From NCBI GenBank assembly GCA_012032475.1, contig JAAUSY010000001.1, positions 30,521 to 94,520 of the forward strand: 64,000 nucleotides of DNA, in the 5' to 3' direction. The position numbers and the translations under genes are program-made. Under the pieces are notes generated by a model, which did not search any database, had not been told where the DNA came from, and saw only the letters and a list, made by a program, of their open reading frames with translations. Below, in pieces: positions 18,082-28,209 of this stretch (the first letter of the stretch is position 1; the number at the start of each line of letters is the position of its first letter). Origin of the DNA: Chloroflexaceae bacterium (GTDB lineage: Bacteria; Chloroflexota; Chloroflexia; Chloroflexales; Chloroflexaceae).

Positions 18082-20076
18082 CTACATATAGTAATCAAAG
18101 TCGTGCTCCGTCCGAATATGCCGCCGCATGCGGAAGATGTGGGCCGGGGCGTGGTACGGATGCAGTTCGACGTAGTTGTGGGGGCCATGCCAGAGATAGC
18201 GGGCATCGCTCAGCAGGTCGTGCATCTGATACGTTTGACCAGGGTCGAAACCCAGTTCTTCAAGCGGGAGGTCCAGCCACCCGGCCTGGGTGTAGTAGGG
18301 GTCCAGGCTTATCACCACGACGATGGTGTTGGTGCCATCCTCGCTCTGCTTGCTGTAGCAGATAATCCGTTCGTTATCGGCCTGGTGGAAGCGCAGGCTC
18401 CCATTATGCTGGAGGGCCGGGTTCTCCCGCCGAATGCGGTTGACCTGGGTGATGACGTGCTGGAGGCTGAGGTGGCTTTCCAGGTCCCAACTTTTCAGTT
18501 CGTATTTCTCGGAGTCCAGGTATTCTTCGCTCCCTGGTTCCCTGGGGGTGTTGATGCACAGCTCAAAGGCGGGGCCGTAGATGCCATAGTTGGCGGCCAG
18601 CGTTGCCGCCAGCACCAGGCGAATCATAAAGGCCGGACGCCCCCCGACCTGGAGGTACTCATTCAGGATGTCCGGCGTGTTCGGCCAGAAGTTCGGGCGG
18701 AAGAATTCACGCACCTCCGTCCGGGTCAGTTCGGTGAGATACTGGGTCAGGTCCCACTTCGTATTCCGCCAGGCAAAATAGGTATACGACTGCGTGAAGC
18801 CAAGTTTCGCCAGGTTGTACATCACCTTCGGGCGGGTAAAGGCCTCGGCCAGAAAGATAGTCTCCGGGTGGGCCTGCTTGACTTCGCGAATGACCCATTC
18901 CCAGAAGGCGAATGGCTTGGTGTGGGGGTTATCTACCCGGAAGATGCTCACGCCCTGTTTGACCCAGAAGAGGAAGACGTTCTTCAGCTCTTCCCACAAG
19001 GGCTGCCATGCGCGGGTCTCAAAGTCAAACGGGTAGATATCCTGGTATTTCTTGGGGGGGTTTTCTGCATACTGAATGGTTCCGTCGGGGCGCATCCGGA
19101 ACCATTCCGGGTGTGCCTTCACATAGGGGTGGTCGGGAGAACACTGAAAGGCGATATCCAGCGCGATGTCCAGGTCATATTCCCTGGCCTTTGCCACCAG
19201 CCGGCGGAAGTCTTCCAGCGTGCCGAGCTGTGGGTGGATGGCGGTGTGTCCGCCTTCGGCGCTGCCAATGGCCCAGGGACTCCCAACGTCGTCCGGCTCC
19301 GCTGTCAGGGTGTTGTTCTTCCCCTTGCGGAACGACACCCCGATGGGGTGAATGGGCGGGAAATACAATACATCAAAGCCCATCCCGGCGATGTAGGGCA
19401 AACGCGCTTCGCAATCCTGGAAGGTCCCGTGTTCGCCCGGCACCAGCGCCCCCGAACGGGGGAACATTTCGTACCACGCGCTGAAGCGGGCTTTCTTCGG
19501 GTCTACCACCACGTCAAGTTCGCGTTCGTAGGTGGTGGCAAGGCAGCGGTCGGGGTAGCGCTCCATCACCCGGGCCATCTGGTCATCCAGCGCAACCTTG
19601 ATTTTGTGGGGAGCGGCTTCCCCCTTGTTGCGCAGGGTGCTGGCCTGCAAACGCAACCAGGCCGCGTCATTATCGCTGGCTCGCTTGCTGGCATCCTCAA
19701 TCAGGTTGGCCCCAATCTGGAGGTCCACCGTCACATCCTGCCCGGCCTCAACCCGCTTCCGCAAATCTCCTCGCCAGGTCTTGAAATGGTCCACCCATCC
19801 TATCAGCGTATAGGTGTAGCGGCCTATCTCCGTCACCGAAAAGGCGGCCCTCCAGCGGTCGTTGCTCAGGAAGGTCATCGGGACTTCTGACCATTGAGAT
19901 GCGCCCGTCTTGCGATAGCGCAGCGCACCGGCGATGGCATCGTGCCCATCGGTAAAGATATCGGCCTCAACCACGACCGATTCGCCAACGGTCCGCTTGA
20001 TCGCAAAACGCCCCCCGTCAATTTGCGGCTTCACCCCTTCAATCACCACTCTCCTTCGACCTTCGTCTTGCATCAT
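18082..20076 (-). CDS. glgE: Alpha-1,4-glucan:maltose-1-phosphate maltosyltransferase
   Basis: 664 residues from ATG 20076 (ATG 20073 is equally possible), the normal size for GlgE. The N-terminal beta domain contains RVVIEGVKPQIDGGRFAIKR, a family signature. The GH13_3 catalytic barrel includes MGFDVLYFPPIHPIG, GSAEGGHTAIHPQLG, SIFRVDNPHTKPFAFWEW (nucleophile Asp) and IFLAEAFTRPKVMY (acid/base Glu). It transfers maltosyl units from maltose-1-phosphate onto growing alpha-glucan. No TreS, Pep2 or GlgM is in the window, so the donor must be made elsewhere. Confidence 0.95.
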   Translation of the reverse strand: MMQDEGRRRVVIEGVKPQIDGGRFAIKRTVGESVVVEADIFTDGHDAIAGALRYRKTGASQWSEVPMTFLSNDRWRAAFSVTEIGRYTYTLIGWVDHFKTWRGDLRKRVEAGQDVTVDLQIGANLIEDASKRASDNDAAWLRLQASTLRNKGEAAPHKIKVALDDQMARVMERYPDRCLATTYERELDVVVDPKKARFSAWYEMFPRSGALVPGEHGTFQDCEARLPYIAGMGFDVLYFPPIHPIGVSFRKGKNNTLTAEPDDVGSPWAIGSAEGGHTAIHPQLGTLEDFRRLVAKAREYDLDIALDIAFQCSPDHPYVKAHPEWFRMRPDGTIQYAENPPKKYQDIYPFDFETRAWQPLWEELKNVFLFWVKQGVSIFRVDNPHTKPFAFWEWVIREVKQAHPETIFLAEAFTRPKVMYNLAKLGFTQSYTYFAWRNTKWDLTQYLTELTRTEVREFFRPNFWPNTPDILNEYLQVGGRPAFMIRLVLAATLAANYGIYGPAFELCINTPREPGSEEYLDSEKYELKSWDLESHLSLQHVITQVNRIRRENPALQHNGSLRFHQADNERIICYSKQSEDGTNTIVVVISLDPYYTQAGWLDLPLEELGFDPGQTYQMHDLLSDARYLWHGPHNYVELHPYHAPAHIFRMRRHIRTEHDFDYYM

Positions 20077-20351
20077 TGGCCCTCTGCTCTCTCTGCTACC
20101 CCTATTCCTACGACCCAGGACAACAGGTTGATTGTACTTCAATGCCACCTCAGCGTCAAGCCAGAATAGGGACCAGCGGTGGTAACCAGGCTTCCAGGCT
20201 GAGTAGATTCGATGGAGACGGCCAGTTGGGGTGGGGATGGGGTATCCCTGGCGCAGCGAGTGGCCGGCGAACTTCCTCTTTCCGGTTTCCTGGGGCCGGG
20301 ACATTCTTCACGAAAATTTTACTTTTCTCTCTCGCACGGACCCTCCCTGTG

Positions 20352-20360
20352 TGGTATGAT
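20352..20360 (+). promoter_or_regulatory. Extended -10 promoter element for the hybrid kinase
   Basis: TGG followed by TATGAT, with no good -35, about 60 bases before the start codon. Confidence 0.4.
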
Positions 20361-20420
20361 GATAGGTACCGTTTCAAGAGCTAGCCTTAACTCAGAGTAC
20401 CAGGGGAGGGGAATGAACCC

Positions 20421-23400
20421 ATGGGTATGACAGAAGGCGCTGCAACGAGGTTTTTGCCCTTGCAGTGCTTCGACTCTCAGTCTCGCCAGTTTGCCGAAAC
20501 ACTCCATGCCTCGTTTCAGGAAGGTGATGCCCTCTACTCGCATCTCTCGCCAGAACGGCAGCAGGCGTTTCTGCACCGTCTGCTGTCGGCGCTGCACGAC
20601 GCTGTGACCTACCAGGATAGCACCCCGCTGCGGGGGGTGCTCCACAACCTGTCCGATCCACCGTCATCTCTACTGGACAACGCGGCCATCTCGCCTTGCC
20701 TGGTGGTCACGCGCTGCAACCTGGTACGCCGTGGTATCTTCGCGGCGCTCAGGGCCGGGGCCGCCGAAGGTCTCTCTTCCACCGATTTGCTCGAAGCCCT
20801 TAACACCGCAACCGAGGCGTTGGCGCGGGCTGCCTGCCTGGAGATGGAACAGTTTGAGGAGAAACTCCATCGCCGCGATGCCATCTTTGAGGCGGTGGGG
20901 GCGGCGGCAGAGCAGTTCTTGAGCATGACAAACCTCCACTTCAACATTCAGAACTTGCTGGAACGCCTGGGCACGGCGGCTCGCGTCAGCCGGGTCTACG
21001 TTTTTGAGAACCAGGCAGGAGCCGATGGAGATGGAGATGGAGCGCTCGGTATGCGCCGGCGGTATCTGTGGACCGCGTCAGGGTTGGATTCTCACCTCGA
21101 TAGCCCCGCGCTCCAGAACCAATCCTACCAGGCCAACGAGGTGAGCCGGTGGGAGGCGATCCTCCAGTGTGGTGGGGCGATTTATGGCCCGATGGAAACC
21201 TTCCCAGCATGCGAACAAGAACTTCTGCGCCGCGGTCAGGTGAGTGCGCTCCTGGTCGTTCCGGTGTTCGTGGACGGTCAGTGGTGGGGATTCATCGGCT
21301 TCGATGAGATAGACACCCGGCGCTCCTGGTCATATGCCGAGATAGATGCCGTCAAGACGGCTGCGGGGATTATCGGGGCGGCGATGCAGCGCTACCGCGT
21401 GCAAGAAGTGCTGGAGAAGAGCGAGGCGGAGCTTCGCAAGCTCTACCGGGCCATTGAACAAAGCCCGGTCTCGATTGTCATTACCGATACCAGGGGCGTT
21501 ATCGAATATGTCAACCCCCGGTTTACTCAGACCACAGGCTATACCTATATGGAGGCGGTGGGACAAACCCCGCATATCCTGAAGTCGGGCCGGACCCCGC
21601 GGCAGGTCTATCAGCAATTGTGGAAGACGATTATGGCCGGGCGGGAGTGGCAGGGCGAATTTCAGAACCGCAAGAAGGATGGCGAACTCTATTGGGAAGC
21701 TGCGTCTATTTCGCCCATCACGAATGCCCACGGGGCTATCACCCATTTTGTTGCCGTGAAGGAAGACATTACCGAGCGCAAGAAGATTGAACAGACCTTG
21801 CAGGAGGCGATGATTGAGGCCGAAGCCGGCACCCGCGCCAAGTCCACGTTTCTCGCCAATATGAGCCACGAAATTCGCACCCCGCTGAACGTCATCGTTG
21901 GCACCACCACGCTGCTTCTGCAAACGCTCCTGACCCCGGAGCAGCAAGAGTTTGTCGAGATGAGCTATACGAGCAGCAATGCCCTGCTCACGCTCATCAA
22001 CGATGTGCTGGATATCTCCAAAATCGAGGCCGGCAAGATAGAGCTGTTCAACCAACCCTTCAGTTTGCGCGATTGTATTGAAGAATCGCTGGACACGCTC
22101 GCGGCGGAGGCTTCCAGAAAGCACCTCGTTCTGGTCTATCTGCTCGATGAACAGCTTCCCCCCTGGCTGATTGGCGATGTCATGCGGTTGCGCCAGGTCC
22201 TCACCAACCTGCTCACCAATGCCGTCAGGTTCACCGATGTGGGCGAGGTGGTGCTTTCGGTCACCGGCCACTCCCTTCCCCCTTCGCCATACCTGCCAGC
22301 TCCCGCAAAGGCCAGCGGAGACTGGCCCGGCTCCGAAGCCAACGCCGCTCGATACGAAATCCACTTTGCGGTGCGAGATACGGGGATTGGTATTCCCCAC
22401 GAGGCTCTGGGGTTGCTCTTCCGCCCGTTCAGTCAGGTGAATAGCTCGACCACCCGCACCTATGGCGGAACCGGGTTGGGGTTGGCGATTAGCAAACGAC
22501 TGACCGAAATGATGGGGGGGAGAATCTGGGTTGAGAGCAAGGTGGGGGTCGGCTCGACCTTCCATTTCACCATGGTGGCGGCTGCGGCCCCACCTGAAGA
22601 AGCGGTGCTCCCCCCCGACCCGCGCTTCCAAATCCTGGCAGGCAAGCGGTTGCTCATTGCCGACGACAACCCGAGCAGTTCCCGTATCCTGACCCGGCAG
22701 GCTCAGGAATGGGAGATGCTTCCTCAGACCACGTCGCTCACCCGCGAAGCGCTGGACTGGCTTCAACACTGCGGGCCATTTGACGCGGCGGTGCTCAATA
22801 TGCACGCGCCAGAGATGGATAGTATGACGCTGGCGACCGCCGTTCAGATTGCTCCAAATGGACGCACCCTGCCGCTGGTAGTGTTTATCTCAATGGACCA
22901 GCAGATTGAGGCGAGCCGGGAGTTTGAAGACCACCACGTTATCTTTCTGTCCAGACCTCCCAAGCCATTTCACCTGCGCGAGGCCCTCGTCAGCTTGCTG
23001 AGCGGCGAACGGGGCGAACGAACGGGGTCGAGCAGCCGGAGCCGCCTCCAACGGCTGAAATATGGCCCTCCACTGCATTCTACCCTGTCCGCAGCCTGGC
23101 ATCCGCTCCGCATTCTGCTGGCAGAAGACGATGCCGGGAACCAGCGGGTGACCCTTTCATTGCTTGCACACATGGAGTATCATGGAGTGGATGTGGCATC
23201 GGACGGGCAGGAGGTTCTGGCCCGGCTGGAGCGCCAGCCCTACGACGTTGTGTTTATGGATGTGCAGATGCCGCATATGGATGGGTTTGAGGCGACCCGC
23301 CGTATTCGGGAAACGTTTCCCGCAGACCGCCAGCCATGGATTATCGCCATGACCGCCCACGCCATGCAAGGAGACCGGGAACGGTGCCTGGAAGCCGGAA

Positions 23401-24118
23401 TGGATGACTATATCAGCAAACCTGTACGGCTTGCCGAACTGGAAACGGTGCTCCGAAAGGCTCCGCGGTCCCTTGACCTGTCACCAATGACCAGCAATGA
23501 CCATGACGAAGAACGAACCATCTCCCAGACCCAGACCCAGACCCAGACCAAGGAGAAGCGCGTGCAACACGATGGCGATTTGTTCATCTTGCCCCGATCC
23601 TGGAGCCAGCTTCCGAGCCAGCTTCCGAGCCAGCCCAACGGCAACTCGCCGGGGTTGCCTTCCATTCCGGCCATTGTTCCTCCTCCCTGCTCTTCGGCTT
23701 TGACCCAGTCCCCATTCCTGTTGGCATTCCCCGCTTCGAACGGGTGCTCGACCCATCAAAATTCCGCCAATTCCTGTCGGCCATTGGGAAGGGCGGGCCG
23801 CGGGTTGTCTCCGAAATTATTGATATCTTCATCAACGATATGCAGAACCGCGTTGCCTCAATTGAGCAGGCGGTGGCCGAAGAGAATCCCCGCAATCTCC
23901 AGACTGCCGCCCATTCGCTGAAATCACTCAGCGCCCAGGTGGGGGGGATGAAGTTGTCAAAGGTGAGTGAGACGCTTGAGGTGCTGGCGCTGGCCGAGGA
24001 TATGCGCCAGGTGGCGGAACTGGCTGAGCAGGCCAGGGGCGAATTCAGGCCGGTCCAGCAGGCCTTGCTGGCCGCCAGGCCCGACGCATCCCCCCCGAAG
24101 AACCCGGAGGGAACGTGA
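20421..24118 (+). CDS. Hybrid histidine kinase GAF-PAS-HisKA-HATPase-REC-REC-Hpt, one frameshift
   Basis: ATG 20421 follows AGGGGAGGGG. Domains in order: uncharacterised N-terminus (1-150), GAF (about 173-326), PAS (340-460, SPVSIVITDTRGVIEYVNP), HisKA (H in FLANMSHEIRTPLN), HATPase_c (NLLTNAVRFTD, DTGIGIP, GGTGLGLAISK), a degenerate receiver whose phospho-Asp is Asn (AAVLNMHAPEMDS), and an intact receiver (VVFMDVQMPHMDGFEA, ISKPVRLAEL). The frame then runs out of phase to a stop at 23921. An Hpt domain (H in AAHSLKSLSAQVGG) lies in another frame ending at 24118. One missing base in the low-complexity linker 23500-23740, possibly the CCCC run at 23592, would make a single about 1232-residue phosphorelay kinase. 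Alternatively the Hpt is a separate gene from GTG 23744, but that start has no ribosome-binding site. No membrane helix is visible, so it should be cytoplasmic. Confidence 0.85.
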
Positions 24119-24184
24119 ATGTTCCCTCCGGCGGGTCCGTGGCCTCGTATTGGTTGATTGATGCGCCGACCCGCGGGAGGGAAC
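24104..24184. terminator. Competing hairpins between convergent genes
   Basis: Arm A (24104-24114) and arm B (24121-24131) form a perfect 11-bp stem with a 6-base loop that contains the stop codon of the Hpt frame. Arm B extended (24121-24137) also pairs with arm C (24168-24184) over 17 bases with one mismatch. The two stems are mutually exclusive. There is no strong T run, so this may be a bidirectional terminator or an mRNA-end structure. Confidence 0.5.
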
Positions 24185-24227
24185 TTCGGTCGGGGGTCCC
24201 TGGATAGCCAGCCCCCCGACTTTTCTC

Positions 24228-25547
24228 TCACCCGCTCCGCTCTGCCGCCGCTCGCAAGGCCCGCAGGTCGGGGTAGGCTTCCGAACCGTGCTCGTGGTAG
24301 TCCAGCCCCAGTTCTTCTTCTTCGGGGGTTACACGCAGCCCGATGGTGACTTTGATGAGCAAGAAGAGGATGCCCGTTGTCGCGGCAGTCCAGATACCAC
24401 AGGTGACCACGCCAATCAGCTGCGAGAGCAGTTGCCCGAAGCCATACCCATAGAGCAGGCCGCTGTCCACTGCGAAGAGGCCGAGCGCCAGGGTGCCCCA
24501 GATGCCAGAGAACAGGTGGACCGGCACCGCCCCGACCGGGTCGTCAATCTTGATTAGTTCCAGCAGGTTTGTTCCAAAGAAGACGATGAAGCCGGCAACC
24601 AGCCCGATGATGACCGCTGACCACGGAACCGTCACGGCACAGGGAGCGGTGATGGCAACCAGCCCTCCCAGGATGCCATTCAGGGTGTAGGACAGGTCGG
24701 GCTTGCCCTTGAATATCCAGGCGACGGCCAGGGCCCCAAGGGCCCCGGATGCCGCGGCGATGTTGGTATTGGCAGCAACTTTTGCCACAGCGTTCATGTT
24801 CTCGATACCCGCTGCCGCTAGCTGGCTCCCAGGGTTGAACCCGAACCAACCAAGCCAGAGGATAAAGACGCCGAGGGTTCCCAGGGCAATTGAGTGGCCG
24901 GGGATTTGCACCGGCTTGCCGTTTTTGTCGTAGCGCCCTTGGCGGGGGCCGAGCATCATTGCCCCGACCAGCGCGGCCCACCCCCCGACACTGTGGACGA
25001 TGGTCGAACCCGCAAAGTCGCTGAAGCCCAGGTCGCTCAACCAGCCGCCTCCCCAGGTCCAGTGCCCAAAGATAGGGTAAATGATGGCCGTAATGACGAT
25101 GCTGTAGACGAAGTAGGCTGAAAACCGGGTTCGTTCTGACATCGCCCCGGACACGATGGTGGCCGCGGTGGCCGCAAACACGAGCTGGAAGAACCAGTCG
25201 GTGTAGAGCGAGAGGGTGCCCCCTTCCAGTTCGGCCACCGTCGCGGGGTCAATATCTTCCAGGCCAATGAGGAAAAAGCCTTTCAATCCGATGATATTTT
25301 CCAGGATACCGAAGGACTCCCCGTACATAAAGGCGTAGCCCACGGCCCAGAACAACAGGGTTCCGATACAAAAATCCATCACGTTTTTCATCAGAATGTT
25401 GGTGGCGTTTTTGGAACGGGTAAAACCCGCTTCGACCAGGGCAAAGCCTGCCTGCATAAAGAAAACCAGCATACCGGCGATGAGAACCCACAGATTATCT
25501 ATGCTATACATCAAATGGTTGATTTGTTCGACCCATGTCCCTTCCAT
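24228..25547 (-). CDS. amt: Ammonium transporter, Amt/MEP family
   Basis: 439 residues with about 11 membrane helices; ATG 25547 is preceded by AGAAAGGA. Conserved features are NILMKNVMDFCIGTLLFWAVGY, DFAGSTIVHSVGGWAALVGA (first pore His), WLGWFGFNPGS, and GAVPVHLFSGIWGTLA (second pore His). It carries NH4+/NH3 across the cytoplasmic membrane. No GlnK/PII gene is adjacent, although amt-glnK pairs are common. The N-terminus lacks a signal peptide, and a short acidic C-terminal tail (EEEELGLDYHEHG) would face the cytoplasm. Confidence 0.93.
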   Translation of the reverse strand: MEGTWVEQINHLMYSIDNLWVLIAGMLVFFMQAGFALVEAGFTRSKNATNILMKNVMDFCIGTLLFWAVGYAFMYGESFGILENIIGLKGFFLIGLEDIDPATVAELEGGTLSLYTDWFFQLVFAATAATIVSGAMSERTRFSAYFVYSIVITAIIYPIFGHWTWGGGWLSDLGFSDFAGSTIVHSVGGWAALVGAMMLGPRQGRYDKNGKPVQIPGHSIALGTLGVFILWLGWFGFNPGSQLAAAGIENMNAVAKVAANTNIAAASGALGALAVAWIFKGKPDLSYTLNGILGGLVAITAPCAVTVPWSAVIIGLVAGFIVFFGTNLLELIKIDDPVGAVPVHLFSGIWGTLALGLFAVDSGLLYGYGFGQLLSQLIGVVTCGIWTAATTGILFLLIKVTIGLRVTPEEEELGLDYHEHGSEAYPDLRALRAAAERSG

Positions 25548-26086
25548 AAGTGATAGTCCTTTCTTGCTTCATATGCTCATGTTATCGAGATAGATGAGAA
25601 TACCCTTCCGACCGTCTGTTTCCTGCTCCTGGATTCCCGTGATTCCCGTTTCCGTTTCCGTTCCTGTTCGCTTCGTTGCTCAGGCATCACCCCCGCGCTG
25701 TTGCGCAGCTTCCACCCAGGTCCCGCCTGATCCTTCTCCTGATCCTTCTCCTGATCCTTCTCACTATCAGAAACCTGCGGCTCGTCATACCACTGGCGAG
25801 TGAATCCTATCGTTTCGTGGTAAAATCATCGAGAATCAGAAAAGACAGTGACAATCTTATATTTCGACTGCCCTGTCGTTGGTATTTCAGGTGGAGAAAA
25901 CGAAAAAACGGTTGTAAACCCTTGAGAGATACCCCGATGTATCATACCGTATGCTTACAGGGGTCATGGTATCACACACTCATAGAATAACATAGGGCTT
26001 TTCCTGACGAAAGATGGAGGATATTTTTAGATGTTTTATACAAAGGCTATAATCCGAGCCTTTAGAGACAAAACTCCAGGGGGAGG

Positions 26087-26112
26087 CGGAATGATGATAA
26101 CACATCATTCCG
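26087..26112. repeat. Perfect 10-bp inverted repeat, 6-base loop
   Basis: CGGAATGATG (26087-26096) pairs with CATCATTCCG (26103-26112) across ATAACA. There is no T run, so it is not a standard terminator; it could be an operator or an RNA structure in the amt upstream region. Confidence 0.6.
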
Positions 26113-26190
26113 GAGGAATGCTATGGTCCTTTGTTCCAATATTTCGGATGAGTTTTTTAGACAATGGATACCATATGACGACGTCATGTC

Positions 26191-26230
26191 GTATCCATCG
26201 GTATCCATCGGTATCCATCGGTATCCATCC
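26191..26230 (+). repeat. Four tandem 10-bp repeats (GTATCCATCG)
   Basis: Three perfect copies and one with a final C. The first copy is also the right arm of an inverted repeat with ATGGATAC at 26164-26171, which encloses a smaller ATGAC/GTCAT stem (26175-26187). Confidence 0.75.
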
Positions 26231-26307
26231 TCATCTCCCAGGTCATGTTCTGCCGCGTTGCTGCGGCTCGTCACGCGTCACGCGTCGCGTATCACCCGCC
26301 ACTGGTA

Positions 26308-27987
26308 TCACACCTGGCGCTGGTGCTCCATCAGCCGGTCCGCAGAAATGCGCAACAGGACCTCTTGTAGCGAGTGGGCCGTAGTGATGGCGCTCAGGTC
26401 AATGCCAAGCTGCGTAATCGTCGCCGCAACGTTGGCAGAGATGCCCGTCATCGTGAGCGAACACCCAAGCAGGCGCACGGATTGTGCCGTCTGGAGCAGG
26501 CCCATCGCCACCTGGGTATCAATGGCAACCACGCCCGTGATATCAAGAATGACCTGGCTGGCATGGCGGGCATACACCTCCCGGAGCAACCGCTCGGTGA
26601 GCGCCTGGGTCCGGCGGCGGTCCAGTGTCCCTACAATCGGCGCAAGCAACACCCCTTCCACCAGCGGAATGACCGGGGTCTCCAGAGTGGCAACCAGATC
26701 TAGCAATCGCTTCTGCTCCTCGTTCTGACGCACCAGTTCTTCGTTCGCTTTGCGGTCGTTTTCTACCATCCGGCGCAACCCGGCAATCATCTGGTTGAAG
26801 GTCTGGGCTAGCACCCGCGTTTCATCGTTCGACTGCACCACCACGTCCACATCGAGCTTGCCCTCGCTTACTGTGCGGGCCGTCTCGGTCATAGCGCGAA
26901 TAGGGAGCGCAATTTGCCGCGCAATCATCCCCAGAAACACCAGCGCCGCGAGCGTCAGGGCCGTACCCATCCCGATCATCTGCCACATCAGCGTTCGGGC
27001 CTCCGTCGCAATCTTCTCTCGCGGAACGGTGATGCTGACCGACCAGGGCGACCAGGTGCGCCAGAAGTGGATCGGGATAAACACCTCCAGGTCATTATCC
27101 TGGTCGAACTCGACGACCCTTTCTCCGCGCCGAACATATCCCAACTCGTCGTCCGTATCGAAGTCTTCGTGAATGACCGTCGCGTATTGTCCAACCAGTC
27201 CTGGACGGTCGGTGATGGCTGCCACCGTCCCATCATTGGCAATCACCGCCAGCCAACCGCTCTGGTCGTAGATGTTGACTGAGTCTGCAAGCCGCTGGAA
27301 ATAGTCCATCCGAATATCAACCCCGACCACCCCATAGAACTGCCCCCCGACGATAATCGGCACGACCAGCGAACTGATTAAGGTCGGCTCACCCTGCACC
27401 GGGTAGGAATAGGGATTAAGGATGCATTCCAGCCTGGTCTGTTTGGGGCATTCATAGACCCGACGGGCTTCCCCCTCATCGTCGTGGGCGGTTCGCGGAT
27501 TCAGCATGGTGTTGCCCTGCCGGTCCCGGCTCCAGTAGGGGATAAAACGTCCTGTCTCGTCGTGGCCTTCCGCATTGGCGTAGCGGGTGTCGTTGCCATC
27601 GAAGCCATCTGGCTCCCACAGCGTGTAGACCCCGACCAGATCGGGGTTTTCTATCAGCACCTGCTGCAAAATCTGATTCACCTGGTCGCGGGTCAGGCGG
27701 AGCGGCGCGTCCGGGTCTTTCACCGTCGAGAGGATTTGCTCCAGGGTGCGGGCCGTGTTCCAGGCAACTTCGATTTCTTCATTGATCCGTACGGCATTAT
27801 CCTCAGAGATGGCGATGGCTTCCTGCTGGGCCGCATGGATGGCAGTCCGCCCCAGGGAAATGGCGGCATAGGCAATGATGACCGCAGCCAGGATAGACAG
27901 ACACAGCCCCGACCAGAGCGCAATTTTCCACTGGATGGAACGAACAAACTGGAGGATAGGAGGAATTTTCATGGCAATCTTTACCAT
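26308..27987 (-). CDS. Cache-HAMP-STAS sensor (RsbR-like output)
   Basis: 559 residues. An N-terminal membrane helix (IALWSGLCLSILAAVIIAYAA) is followed by a large periplasmic dCache-type domain (GVYTLWEPDGFDGND, VPIIVGGQFYGVVGVDIRMD). A second helix (MIGMGTALTLAALVFLGMIA), a HAMP segment (ALPIRAMTETARTVSEGKLD), a coiled coil and a C-terminal STAS domain complete it. The STAS segment PIVGTLDRRRTQALTERLL and LDITGVVAIDTQVAMGLL matches RsbR-type stressosome proteins, including the Thr and Asp/Thr positions. It probably senses a small ligand outside the cell and signals through partner switching rather than phosphotransfer. No stressosome RsbS/RsbT genes are adjacent. The start could also be ATG 27972; neither has a clear ribosome-binding site. 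Confidence 0.85.
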   Translation of the reverse strand: MVKIAMKIPPILQFVRSIQWKIALWSGLCLSILAAVIIAYAAISLGRTAIHAAQQEAIAISEDNAVRINEEIEVAWNTARTLEQILSTVKDPDAPLRLTRDQVNQILQQVLIENPDLVGVYTLWEPDGFDGNDTRYANAEGHDETGRFIPYWSRDRQGNTMLNPRTAHDDEGEARRVYECPKQTRLECILNPYSYPVQGEPTLISSLVVPIIVGGQFYGVVGVDIRMDYFQRLADSVNIYDQSGWLAVIANDGTVAAITDRPGLVGQYATVIHEDFDTDDELGYVRRGERVVEFDQDNDLEVFIPIHFWRTWSPWSVSITVPREKIATEARTLMWQMIGMGTALTLAALVFLGMIARQIALPIRAMTETARTVSEGKLDVDVVVQSNDETRVLAQTFNQMIAGLRRMVENDRKANEELVRQNEEQKRLLDLVATLETPVIPLVEGVLLAPIVGTLDRRRTQALTERLLREVYARHASQVILDITGVVAIDTQVAMGLLQTAQSVRLLGCSLTMTGISANVAATITQLGIDLSAITTAHSLQEVLLRISADRLMEHQRQV

Positions 27988-28129
27988 AATAAGCGTATTC
28001 AGGAAGTTCCCGGTTGGAATACCATATCGCCTTCAGTATAACATGTCCTGGGAAACTGTCTGAAATGGATGGAGCTGGCTGGCAGAGACGTCGTTGCCCT
28101 GTCTCGCCTTGTCCCCTGCCCGGCTCCCC

Positions 28130-28159
28130 TTGACAAAAGAAACTTTCCTCTGGTATAAT
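28130..28159 (+). promoter_or_regulatory. Consensus promoter of the copper operon
   Basis: A perfect TTGACA (28130-28135), an 18-base spacer and a perfect TATAAT (28154-28159), with TGG before the -10. It is the best promoter in the window and immediately precedes csoR. Confidence 0.8.
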
Positions 28160-28172
28160 CTTTCGAAGCCCA

Positions 28173-28188
28173 CCCCCCCTGGGGGGGG
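28173..28188. promoter_or_regulatory. Probable CsoR operator (C7-T-G8 inverted repeat)
   Basis: Seven C, one T and eight G form a near-perfect inverted repeat just downstream of the -10, around the expected transcription start. CsoR/RcnR-family operators are characteristically G-tract/C-tract inverted repeats, and this one lies directly before the csoR-like gene. Binding here would block transcription until copper is bound. Confidence 0.65.
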
Positions 28189-28209
28189 CAAGGAGTGAAC
28201 AAGCGCACC

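Larger units (their letters stand above)
25548..26307. other. 760-bp AT-richer intergenic region with repeats and hairpins
   Basis: No convincing gene. It lies upstream of amt and downstream of the Cache sensor. From 25618 it holds short tandem runs (GATTCCCGT-type, then TCCTGATCCTTC-type). A perfect 10-bp hairpin is at 26087-26112. An imperfect hairpin at 26164-26198 runs straight into four 10-bp repeats at 26191-26230. Its base composition is clearly lower in G+C than the flanking genes. Confidence 0.6.

Noticed and set aside
17923..19890. 655-codon plus-strand frame
   Set aside because: Antisense shadow of glgE; no ribosome-binding site and no recognisable domain.
21330..22805. 491-codon minus-strand frame
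   Set aside because: Antisense to the PAS-HisKA-HATPase region of the hybrid kinase.
26191..26230. Possible CRISPR-like array
   Set aside because: The 10-bp units are directly tandem with no spacers.
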